A stretch of DNA of 64,000 nt from Lineus longissimus (lineage: Eukaryota > Nemertea > Pilidiophora > Heteronemertea > Lineidae): NCBI RefSeq assembly GCF_910592395.1, contig NC_088318.1:17980349-18044348 (forward strand), given 5' to 3'. The translations under genes were made by a program, and so were the position numbers. Below the pieces are notes generated by a model that worked only from the letters and a program-made list of their open reading frames with translations, made no database searches and had not been told where the DNA came from. Every line of letters begins with the position of its first letter. Positions within the stretch are counted from its first letter, which is position 1. Shown piece by piece: positions 48,650 to 59,500 of the stretch.

Positions 48650-49186
48650 CTATCTCATACGTTCGACTAATTAAGTCGTTCGTTCGAGTTAGTATCGCAT
48701 TCGTTCGACTTTCTATCTCATTCGTTCGACTTTCTATCTCATTCGTTTGAGTTAGTATCTCATACATATGAGATAATAACTCATACGTACGACTTATCAT
48801 CGCATACGTACGACTTATTATCTCATACGTATGAGATATTATCTCATACGTATGAGTTATTATCTCATACGTATGACTTATCATCTATGAGTTATTATCT
48901 CATACGTATGAGATAATATCTCATACGTACGACTTATCATCTCATACGTACGACTTATTATCTCATACGTATAAGATAGTATCTCATACGTATGAGTTAT
49001 TATCTCAATATGTACGACTTATTATCTCATACGTACGACTTATTATCTCATACGTACGACTTATTATCTCATACGTATGAGTTATTATCTTATACGTATG
49101 AGTTATTATCTCATACGTACGACTTATTATCTCATACGTATGAGTTATTATCTCATACGTATGAGTTATTATCTCATACGTAGTTG
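48650..49186. repeat. Left subterminal 21-bp minisatellite arm
   Basis: About 25 copies of ATTATCTCATACGTACGACT(T), alternating with a form ending TATGAGTT. The core CATACGTATG is palindromic in many units. The 21-bp length keeps frames open, giving spurious LLSHTYD-type ORFs. Confidence 0.95.
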
Positions 49187-49439
49187 AATACATGTGGACT
49201 TTCAGTCTCGCCACCAGAGGGCCTCCGCTACGCTACGCGTATAGCCGCCATTTTGATTCTCACCACGTGCGCACCGATTTTTGCTTGTCCTGTCGATCGG
49301 CTCTGATTAGCTCAGCATCTGTACAGTTTGGTAGGTATTGTCAGTCCAGATGGCCAGGTCAATATGAAGAGAACGCCCAATATTAATATTGTCTCTCAGA
49401 TACCTGGGAAACGCACGAGATTGAGAGCATCTCAGTTTC

Positions 49440-49580
49440 AATTTTTTTGTGGAGGAGGTCCCCCATTAGGCCTAGACCCCCCGCCAAAGTTCGCGCCTGC
49501 GGTGCTCACATATTCGGGCTTCGCCCTCAATAGAGCCCCCCCCCCCCGTCCAGCTACGCTGGATCCGCCCCTGTAGTCTG
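49440..49580. repeat. Interspersed repeat fragment with poly-C
   Basis: Inside the transposon: GGGCTTCGCCCTCAATAGAG, then a run of C, then TCCAGCTACGCTGGATCCGC. It contains two small inverted repeats (GGGCTTCGCCC and CCAGCTACGCTGG) and shares the AATAGAGCCCC junction with 15.76 kb. Probably a decayed SINE or MITE piece. Confidence 0.4.
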
Positions 49581-49849
49581 TACAAACGATGTCTCTTATA
49601 GGCCTAGGCCGATCATATCTTGATGAGGATCATGGAATGAAGTGACACAACTGTGTAGTTATAAATCTCAAGCCTCAAGAACCGACACACTCTCGTCTTT
49701 TATTCAACATATATAGGGCCTATATTTATATTCAATATTCTGAGTTTGAAAATATATATATCGAAGTTGGCGGTACGGGTTACTGATCAAGATTGTATAG
49801 GCCTACGTTTATTGTTTCAGGTGATGGCCGGAGAGGAGAAAAACAAACT

Positions 49850-51340
49850 GAGGTGTCGAGTGTGGCTACGTTCCGCCTACTCTCAAGTTTGCTCAGGTGA
49901 AGCCTCTGATAAAGAAACCATCTCTTGATAAAGACATCCTCAGCAATTATCGGCCAGTTTCCAATCTCACCTTTGTATCAAAGCTCGTTGAAAAGGTGGT
50001 GGCTTGTCGTTTGCATGAGCACATGTCGTCGAATGGTCTGTTTGATACCAATCAGTCTGCATACCGTAAGTGCCATAGCACCGAGACAGTTCTACTGAAG
50101 ATTACGGATGACATTCTTACAGGCATGGACAATGGAAATGAGGCAATTCTTGTCCTTCTTGATCTCTCTGCCGCATTCGATACTGTCGACCACAGTATTC
50201 TCATTGACAGGTTGCAGCAGAGACTTGGTCTAAAAGACACTGTGTTGAGGTGGTTTTCATCCTATCTCCATGGCAGGACACTGTCGGTTGCTGTTGGTGG
50301 TTGTTGCTCTGAGCCGATCTCCCTTCACTTCGGTGTGCCTCAGGGCTCTGTGTTGGGACCCATTCTCTTCACCATCTACAACTTGCCACTTGGTGATGCC
50401 ATGCGGAACTGGACCATTCCTTTTCAATTGTACGCTGACGACAACCAACTTATAAATTTCATGAGGTGTGGTGATGTTGGAGAGTGGTGTGGTTGTTTCC
50501 CGCACTGAGGATTGCATATCGGGGGTTGGGGATTGGCTTGTTGCAAACAAACTTGCTTTAAATGCTCCAAAGACGGATATGCTGAACATTGTATCGCTAA
50601 GAAGGACAGGTTCAGTTCAAGGTATCACTGTAAATGGAGTCTGGGTCCCTAAGTCAAGCATGTGAAGGATCTTGGTGTTTGGCTGGATGAGGGCATGAGC
50701 ATGCAAGCTCAGATAAAAAATGTTTGCAAGGCCGCCAATTTTAGCTTATATAAGATAGGTAGGATCAAAAAGTATCTTAATCAGCCTTGTACTGAGCGGC
50801 TTGTTCATGCCCTTGTCACGTCAAAACTTGATTACAATAACGGGCTACTATACGGATTGCCTAAAAGATCCCTTGTTCCTCTCCAACTGTTACAGAATCG
50901 AGCTGCGAGGCTGGTCAGTAGAAAACGGAAGCGTGAGCATATCACACCCGTGCTAAAAGAACTGCACTGGCTTCCGATTGAGGCACGTGTTCAGTTCAAG
51001 GTGCTACTTCACTGTTTCAAGGTGCTCCACGGACTGGCCCCTGGTTATCTCCATCTACCTCTCGAAAAACTGTTCGTCATACGAGGTCCTCATCTAGTGT
51101 CAGGTTGCTAGCAAAACGCACCAGGACCTCGTATGGCGACAGAGCCTTTTCTGCATGTGCCCCCTTCCTTTGGAACCAGCTCCCCTCTGCAATCAAATCA
51201 ATCCAAAGTACCAATATTTTCTCCTTCAAGCGTCAGCTGAAGGCATGGCTATTCCGTGGAGCTTTTTGAGGAGTAGCGCCTTGAACACGTTTTTTCACGG
51301 TGGTAAGGCGCTCTATATAAATTTTACATTACATTACAAG
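49850..51340 (+). mobile_element. 5'-truncated, frameshifted non-LTR retrotransposon (CR1/Jockey group)
   Basis: The reverse transcriptase is split over three frames. It is open from about 49,870 to 50,508 (NYRPVSNL, LLDLSAAFDTVDHSIL motif A, GVPQGSVLGPILF motif B, YADD active site), shifts frame near 50,480, and shifts again near 50,662 (KDLGVWLDEGMSMQAQIKN). The C-terminal LWNQLPSAIKS...LKAWLFRGAF reading ends at a stop near 51,268. A short 3' UTR carries an 8-bp stem-loop and ends in ATTAC repeats (ACATTACATTACA), where RT-primed insertion is expected to end. The copy lacks its 5' half and is dead. It interrupts the transposase fragment of the surrounding DNA transposon. Confidence 0.9.
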
Positions 51341-51604
51341 GCCGTTTTGTATGCACTTCAAGTGCATGAACTTGTAACCATGAAGTTTCCCTGCCGCCTC
51401 CAAATCTTTCATTATAAACAAAGCAACGTCAAGTATGTCAGCCTTATTCTTGCGTCTGCATAAGCCAGACTTGGAGAGGATCCGGTTCAAGGTCCGGAGA
51501 CTGAGTATGATGCCGTCGACATGAGCTAGTGTTTTTATAATCTCTTTGTAATTGAGCCCCAGATAGAAATAGACGCGCACCTTGTCACCAACGGCGTCCG
51601 CCAT
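51329..51604 (-). pseudogene. Transposase N-terminal fragment, IS3EU-like
   Basis: A 91-codon frame starting at 51,604. It has a helix-turn-helix-like head (VYFYLGLNYKEIIKTL, then SLRTLNRILSKSGL) and ends GYKFMHLKCIQNGLV at the LINE 3' tail. The order of a YF-x-GLNY-x-EI head, S-LRTL-RIL helix and GY-MHL-IQ-GLV segment is that of animal transposases followed by an integrase-core DDE domain. That core is not found on the other side of the LINE, so this is a truncated relic. Confidence 0.6.
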
Positions 51605-51645
51605 TTTAGAATTCGACAGAACCAGATCCGTATGGCGTATAGTAA

Positions 51646-52015
51646 CTGGTACGTATGAGATAACAAGTCGTACGTATGAGATAACAAGTAGTACGTGTGA
51701 GATAACAAGTCGTACGTATGAGATAACAAGTCGTACGTATGAGATAATAAGTCGTACGTATGAGATGATAAGTCGTACGTATAAGATAATAAGTCGTACG
51801 TCTGAGATAATAAGTCGTACGTATGAGATAACAAGTCGTACGTATGAGATAATAAGTCGTACGTATGAGATAACAAGTCGTACGTATGGGATGATAAGTC
51901 GTACGTATGAGATAAAAGTCGTACGTATAAGATAATAAGTCGTACGTATGAGATAACAAGTCGTACGTATGAGTCAATAAGTCAAACGAATGCGATAATA
52001 AGCCGTACGTATGAG
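51646..52015. repeat. Right subterminal 21-bp minisatellite arm
   Basis: About 17 copies of AAGTCGTACGTATGAGATAA(C/T), the reverse complement of the left-arm unit, so the two arrays form long inverted arms of the transposon. Confidence 0.95.
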
Positions 52016-52057
52016 TTAGTTTTTAATTTTTTTTGTTGGCACTAATACGCTTCCGTA

Positions 52058-52063
52058 GAAATC
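52058..52063. repeat. Right 6-bp target-site duplication GAAATC
   Basis: GAAATC directly follows the terminal CCGTA of the transposon and matches 48,605-48,610. Confidence 0.88.
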
Positions 52064-52390
52064 CTAAATACATTATAATGCTAATATCTAACTAACTATT
52101 TTTCACAGCAATAATTTATGTATCAAAGTAGTTAGAAAATTATTAATTTATCACGTCTGAATAAATTGGCACTCTGTGCGGGATGAAGTAGCCGGCGCGA
52201 AATTACAAAAATGGCGAAATCTGCCTCAATTTTCTCAAAATCACCCCAAGAATTAGTCGATAAATGTAAGATTTTGTGATTTGATGAAAAACACGAGTAT
52301 CTTTCAACTTCCTGAAATTTCTGTCTGTGAAAAAACGATTTCAAAATGACACACCCCCACTCAACTCGCACAACTGGAGATTTTCCTGAG

Positions 52391-55300
52391 ATGACAGAGA
52401 TGTCAGCAGCACAGTACAGTGAGTGTCACACTCCCAGCAGTGGCAATTTAACCTAAATTTCACAAGTCATAACAACAGTTTTATTTTTCAGTAAATTCCA
52501 CCCTTCCTATTCGCATCACCTCCACAGATATTGAGACATACCCAGAATTCGGTAAACTTCTGTTGGTACTCTCCAACCAGCTGACGGAGAGGGCAGTGTC
52601 AAATGAGACTGAGGAAGAACTCTGTAAAGTAAGTTTTTTAATATCTCGCCTTGTCATACTTCCCTTTGGTCACTTTTGGCAGGGATTTCACATGGCCATA
52701 AATAGGGGCATGGAGGTATGCTGCTACAATACATTGATATTAATATATCTCATGCCCAACTTGTCCCTACAAACCAGTGTGACAAAATAGAAGATATTTC
52801 CAGATATTCTGATTAATCATTATCGCGAACGTATTTCAGGCTGAAGGTGACCTCCAGCAAGAAAAGAGAAACTGGTGGCAGTATCGTCTCCTTCATCACA
52901 CATTGCAGGAACTCATATTTGATTGGCAATTGAAGGATTCATCTTCATATGAATATTCAGAAAAACAGGTAGGATAAAACGCCAAGTTGAAGTTTCCCAG
53001 ACCTTTGCTGCTACTGTTACTCTTACTTACTTGCGACTTTGTCTTATGTTCTAGCTTGCGGAATGACGACGTGATTGTGCCATTGTCCTTGTTACAGCTG
53101 CCCATTTCTAAGTGATTGTGTCTTTGTCCCTTGATATCGCTGTCTTTTGCAACCTGATTGTTACTTCATCTCTTTATACAGCTGTCTTTTACTACTTGAT
53201 TGTGAAGTTTATTCATGTTATTCCTTTCTCTTTGCAGTACCACGATGCTGTGAAATCTTGTGTCACATCAGCTGAAATTTGTGATTACCTTGACTGTGAC
53301 ACATCGTCTGCAGGAAAGCACACCCTACTAGGTCTCACCAAGGAGGACATCTTAGGCAAAAATCCTCATAGATCTGTAAGTTTACGATTATATTTCGTAT
53401 CTATTTCTAACTTGTAACATGCTTTCCTGGTCTTTTCCTTCCTCAGGCTTTGAATTACTGCAAACGGTCCTGGATCATGGATACTGTTACTACATACTCC
53501 GACAGCAGCAGAAGATCCAGCCAATTGAGCAATTATTTGGACCTACTGGACACCAAAGTGATACACACCATTCCAAATCTTGAAATGGTTTACACTAAAT
53601 GCATTGCTTAACTTATATCTATCTTTCAGAAGTTCCAAGCGAATGCCAATAAACTGGTTGCTGACCTTGGTGAATGCTTGAAGAAAAAATGTGAAAATAT
53701 TGTCCATTTTTATGAACCTTCTTCCCATATTGGTAGGTACTGATAGATATTACTGCTTTGACAATAAGCTGTTTCATCCTACATGTCTTGGCACGTGAAG
53801 TGATGTAGACATCTTTGTCCATACTAATGCAAATTGTAAGAAGTTACCAAGCTAGAAACATAGCACACTTCAGTCTTCAGCACAAATGAAATGTTTTTGA
53901 ACTTCAAAATATCTGATGAATAAAGAAAATTTGGCTGAAGAAAACATCAGAGTTCCCTCCATTAAACTTAATGATACTGATGTAAATGTAGAATTGGACT
54001 CGACTTGAATTTCATGTCTTTTTCAGCATTTCTTCTTGAGGATGATCATGGTATATTTACATCATTCTGATTACACTGTTATACTTAACATCAACAAAGA
54101 TTAGCTGCCTCAACAAAACTGTTTCCTCCAAGTTCACTTTCACCCATGTCTTCCTTTGTTAAACCCTTAACCGAAACCTCCCAGGCATGTGAGGACCTTA
54201 CCTTCTTTTCTACCTGAAGAACCCTACACTTATTGAGAAATCAACCATCAAAAAGAGTTCTGATGGTAGCACTTTTGACTTTGAATAATAACAATAACAT
54301 CACACCGCTTGTGAACCAAATCATCAATGGTTGGTGATGGAGAGACTTCACACCTGTGTGGGCAATTCACAGCTACTGTAGGTCAAAATAGACCAGAGCA
54401 AGATTCATAGTTAAGCAGTGGTCAACAATGCTTTGTGTATCCCTGGTAATATGAATTGTTGGTATGCAGGGCTGCCAATAGATAGATGTTGGCCAAAAGT
54501 ACTCCAAAATCCGCTTGAAATGCTTAAGGCATTGCTGACAGACATTGAGGCGTCTTGAGCCAGGAAAGCTGTTTTGACGAAATCCTAAATTTTTCAGGGG
54601 ATTCGAAATTCACCCTAGCCAAGGCTGGACAACTGCCATCATTTCTGGAGTCTGAGAGGAATAAGCTGCACCAAGAGCAAAAGCTATTGAAAGATTCTAA
54701 GCTGGCAAAAGAGAAGCAGTTATGGCAGTACAGTCAGGTCAGTTCAAGAAGTAGGGTTACCTCTTTCTTGTGTGCCATATGTGTACACCTATCAGTCGGT
54801 TTCAGGGTATAATATACATAAGTGACTTCATTTTTTCATTTCTTTGCAGACACTACTCAAGTCCCTGAATGTCTTGGATGAGATTCTTCAAAGCCACAAG
54901 CTGAAGACGCAGTCGGAAAGCGACACTATTATGTGTAACTGGCTGTCTGCAAAGACAGATGCTCTGGCTCTAAAGATAAGGTGAGAAAGTCCCCGAACTC
55001 ATGTGAAGAGGTTTTTCTTCCTTGAAATGAATGAATTGATGTTATATTCTTGCCAACCTCTTATATTTCAGGGTCGTTGAGAGTCAGTTGCTCTGTGATA
55101 CATATACAGCTGATACGATTAAAGCACTTGATAAAATCGGGTAAGTAGCTTGATTATCTCTGGGTAGAACGATAAAGGAGCCTCTATTTCTCTGAGAAAA
55201 GAGGTATGAAGGCCTGTTGCCCGATGGAAAAGTAATGTGTCCTTCTGAGACACAACCCGTATAGGTCCATGTTTGAACTGAAAGTCTTCATGCCTACCTT

Positions 55301-55553
55301 AGTTTTATATGAACTCTCCCTACGTATCTCTAAAAAGTGTCAAAGCAGTCATTTAATTGATATTTTCAGACATTACGTCAAAAAAGAAATCGAAAAGAAC
55401 GAAGAAGAATTACTGAGAGCATCCCACGCTTTGCAATCTTACGAATCTGTTGGGATGGGCTTCGATGACCTGGTGAAGGAGTATGGTTATCTACAGGAGG
55501 AACTGGACAAGAAGAGGTGGGCACGCTCAGAAGTCGCCTCAAATATGACCTGA
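52391..55553 (+). CDS. HAUS4: HAUS augmin-like complex subunit 4
   Basis: Ten exons: 52391-52418, 52492-52628, 52840-52968, 53238-53375, 53447-53557, 53630-53732, 54598-54737, 54850-54980, 55072-55140 and 55370-55553. All junctions keep frame, giving 389 residues (human HAUS4 is about 363). Recognised blocks are FGKLLLVLSNQL, LLGLTKEDILGKNP, ECLKKKCENIVHFYEP, LKTQSESDTIMCNW, SQLLCDTYTADTIKAL and ESVGMGFDDLVKEYGYLQEELDKKRWA, which follow the human protein in order. The C-terminal half is predicted coiled coil. Augmin recruits gamma-tubulin to spindle microtubules for branching nucleation in mitosis. The donor of exon 5 (GTGATA) is the least certain junction. AATAAA lies at 55,826-55,831. Divergent from UBA2 and convergent with ORC5. 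Confidence 0.95.
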
Positions 55554-56565
55554 TTATCCATTGGACTTTGAGATTTTAATTCACAATAATAATGCAGAAA
55601 GTTGGCCAATTATTGATTCACTGGTTTGTGCATGTGGAAAATCCTATTCAATGGTCAGAGTGACAGTAACTTTATTCCCGTCGAAGTATTGACTTAGATA
55701 CAGTTGACTGCTAAAAGAGGACAGGTCTGGTTATTTTGCTCAAAAATAGCCGACATGATCATAGGTGCTTCAATATTCCATATTGGTGGGAAGACCGTTT
55801 TTTATGTTGTACAGATATCCAAAACAATAAAAATCTTCTGGAATTAATCAAACTTCAGTTATTTATAAATTCATCTTGATGGATGTGCATGGCCCTGGTG
55901 GCCAATCAAATGAATGCTGTCAAATGTGAATCTTTTGCGAAGAGCTAGAAGTTGACGAATTTGCTCATTTCACAACCATATGGTCCCAAGCTCAAGCTAA
56001 ACTGGCCAGGTTGTTTCAACACAAGATCTTGAGGCCGAATCGTAAAGCATGCTGCCTCTACCTACATGGCCATGGCCATTGACACTTTCTTGGTCTTTCA
56101 GAGACGAGTTGTGCTGACATTCAGCTTGTCTTGTGATGTTGTGCATTCAACTGGAGATAATCGTGGTTGTGATCCCATCACACCAACAATCCAAGATTGG
56201 TACATACAAGCCAATTGACTATTGCATGGGACAAAACAAGTAACAAAACAAGGGGTTGTCTTCGATGCAACTTTTATTCAAAGTAACAATTATCTTAGTA
56301 TACAAAACTAGTTGGGGACTTGGGCACTGCCCAAGAGTGAAAAAGTGGCAACAAAGAGTCACAACAGAAGTCAGTCCTAACTGAGTGATCCTGCAAAAAC
56401 TGGGCAAATAAGATTGCTCCAATATAGAAAGCAACTTGAAACACATGCACTGATAGGCCAGGATTACTGTGCGTATTTTCTTGAGATCATGTCCTCCAGA
56501 CAAATATTCCTACTCGTAAATGCATCGATCCAGGTAGCATCACTTTATCCAAGGGTAGAGCATCT
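55554..56565. other. Convergent 3' ends of HAUS4 and ORC5
   Basis: Holds the HAUS4 poly(A) signal (AATAAA, plus strand, 55,826-55,831) and a minus-strand AATAAA at 56,273-56,278 for ORC5. The 440 bp between the signals carries no recognised feature. Confidence 0.55.
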
Positions 56566-59500
56566 TCATATGAAGTCATATAGGTAACGCATCACCTCAA
56601 AACCGACAGTCCTAAAACAAAAAGAATGATAGTTGCAATGACAGAAATTAAGCACTGCCAATTTGTCAACAAGTCAACTGTTCACTCAAGCAAATAACAT
56701 ATAAACTGACAACTAAAGCAAAGATTACCTTGAAACTGACTTGATGAAGTCTAAAGAGATAACACACTTGTATTTTGGTCCGTCGAGTTGGTCGTCACCA
56801 CCAACATGAGCAATCAGACGCAGCGTTACCAAAGATGCGATCTGAAAATTCGAGAAAAGATATGAACAAATGAACATAAAGCATTGATGTGTTGTATATC
56901 AGCCTGGGTAGGATCTGTTCCAATACTACTGGCTCTGAAATGCCGGGTCTACGAAATGATTTATTTAAAATCTTCTCATTGATAGGACTTGAATGGTTAG
57001 CCAGTTGATTTGATACAGAAGGAGAGACTGAATGTTTTACAATCTAATTCATACTCGTACTCACCTGTGAATAAACATATGCAGTGGGAAGTACTTTGCC
57101 TTCAACAATCGAATAGAAAATGGCCATCAGTCTATCTAATGGGAAAGCTTTGGGGCCCAGGAGCTGGCTGCTTGTCTGAAAGTATGTAACGGTAGGTTAT
57201 TGGTACCAACAGGTTGTGGCTACATGTATTGTCATTATAAGTGTGTGAGTCATTGTGCGCATGAATGGAACATTCCATATGCTCTTTGAACAATATTGAG
57301 CAATTTCGTTATCTAGAATATGCCAGAGGGATACTGCACGCTAAGATGGAATGTAAAGATTAAATAAGAGAGGAAAACAGATGCACTAGCCGATATTTTG
57401 GAAAAGCCTCTAGTCACAAGTTTTTCTTAGTCTTACCCTCTCATTCTTCTTTACTAGTTGTGCCTGTCGACTGACTTTTTTCTCCGCTCGCTTCGTGAAG
57501 AATCTTTGGTCAGATTTGGTTGGGTTGTAGGAGGCTAGGTAGGCTGCTATCAGGAGGTACTTGGAATAATATGGAAGCTCAACATGCATTCTTGACGTAG
57601 GTGCTGAAATGAAGAAAAACAAATAATGCTTTTGCCAAACAGCTCCCCGAATAAAAGATGTGATCAGATCTGATGCCTCACATTGCGCTATAAACCTACC
57701 TGGTAGGGAAGTTGTTGCACTGTCTCCGGTTTGTTGCTGCATTTTTTCCCACTGGGCACTGAAAAGGGAAGCAAATTAATAGCATCTTGCAACATGGTGT
57801 ATGTTTCATGATCACCGCAATCTGTCGAAGAATGAATGGTTAAGTACATGTATTTGCTGAGTCACTGCCATCTGTATCCCGAGACTCTATTTTTATCAAA
57901 AGCTTTGAGACTGTCACCACACACACATCACTCAAACCTAATTTACCTCGAGACTTCTCTGAGATAGACAGAATGTAATGCCTTCTTGAGATGAGGTTCA
58001 ATGTTACGCCACAGTTTTCTCCTTTCGCTCTCCTTGGCTGTAAGTCAAAGCGAAGGGTTATGATCAACAATTGGTAAGAAGTTGTAGTTTTGAAGCTTAC
58101 ACAACACACTTGGTCAGGCACTGATCAGAGGTTGCGCCTCATTTTCAACTCCCACCCCAACTTTAACTTTGAGAGTGAATTACTGTCGTCCAATGACAGC
58201 TTCAATTCAACGTTTTAACCACTCATGTGATGCATGGCATTACATCAGAAAGACAAATGGCGCAGAAAAACTTGTAGTGAAGTGGTTTTACAATGAGTCT
58301 GTTGTAAAATTGCTTTACCTTCTCCAGTAGTGACGGGTTCAATATACTTCGGAAAATTTAATGAGGCCTGGAATTTAAAAAGTGTGGTTTAAACAGTGGA
58401 GATGAAAGTGTTTTGTTCAGTTGTAGGTTCTGCGAGGGCAACCTCTTATAAACCCATCATATATGGCATGTTGATTGTGAGGTGCCATACGTGTAGTTGG
58501 CTAATGATCTTGCCGACTGAACACAAATGAAAAGCATTAACACAAAGTACAATAGACTTTACCCTTTCAGGTGACGTGTGTAATGATTTCCAAATCATTT
58601 TTAGAAAGCTGTAAACTCACCAAATGCCTGAGTTCCCTGAGATCCCTACAGGCCGAATAAAACACACTCAGCAATAGATTGAGATATGATGAATAGAAGT
58701 CTTCTTCACGATCTTCAGGGCAATCGAGCAACATGATTTCCATCAAATCATCTGAGAAAAATAAAAATTCAAATCTTGTAGAGTTGGCCAAACGAAAAAT
58801 AGTTGTGGACTAGATTCTGCAATTTCATATTGGAATTTACAGTTACCTTGTGTGTAATCTGGGAAATGGATCACAACAGGTTCCACACACCCAGTTCCAA
58901 ATCTGAACTTCTCCCAGACGATCTCAGATATGAGGATGACACACACTTTGCACTGGGTCTGAAAACAAAACGTTTATAAGATGGTGAGAATGGCTGATTT
59001 ATATGTAGAACTGACTGGACAATTTGTCCCATAGTGAGGTACTGGTAGAGCACGGGCCAGCTTTCAAAGCACAGCACTGGCTGGCCAAGGATAAAAAGGA
59101 TACTTACCAAGTCTTGTAGTCTTGTAAATGCTGGCAAAATGTAGGCATCCATATCTCGTAGTCTCTCAGCATGATCGAGAACCTACAGGAAAAAGAATTT
59201 ACATGACTCGATGAAAACTGCAATCATATTCATACCTCAACATTAGTATCAATTATAGGCATCTAACATTTTTACAATTATAAGTTAGAAATACGTTAAC
59301 AAACTCCAATATTACTCACAATGTAGACTGTCTCATCCTCCAGTACTTTTTCCTTTACAGCCCGCTTGAAGCAGATGACAAAGTCATTCATGTTATCACA
59401 TCGCGCATAGGTGGCATAGTCGTTCTCAGGCGATGGCATCTCTCCTGATATTGAATTGAGAATGTGTTCGTACATCAGTTTATTGGTGTAACATTCGACC

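Larger units (their letters stand above)
48611..52057. mobile_element. DNA transposon with TIRs and 6-bp TSD, IS3EU-like
   Basis: The element starts TACGGAAGCGTATTAGTGCC and ends with the exact reverse complement; the inverted ends extend about 50 bp with one A-tract length difference. Flanking GAAATC on both sides is a 6-bp target duplication. Inside each end are long arrays of a 21-bp repeat in inverted orientation. A minus-strand frame near the right end (51,604-51,329) resembles the N terminus of the IS3-type, integrase-core transposases of animals, but the catalytic core is missing and a LINE is inserted there. The IS3EU assignment rests on that fragment and, from memory, on the 6-bp duplication; TIRs and TSD are directly visible. 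Confidence 0.87.

Noticed and set aside
48555-52015. Long ORFs reading LLSHTYD / EIISRTY repeats on both strands
   Set aside because: They are translations of the 21-bp minisatellite; the 7-codon period keeps frames open without any sign of coding selection.
48611-52057. Polinton/Maverick or Dada element, which also make about 6-bp duplications
   Set aside because: The TIR core is only about 50 bp, no polymerase or capsid genes are present, termini are TAC rather than AG, and the residual frame resembles an IS3-type transposase head.
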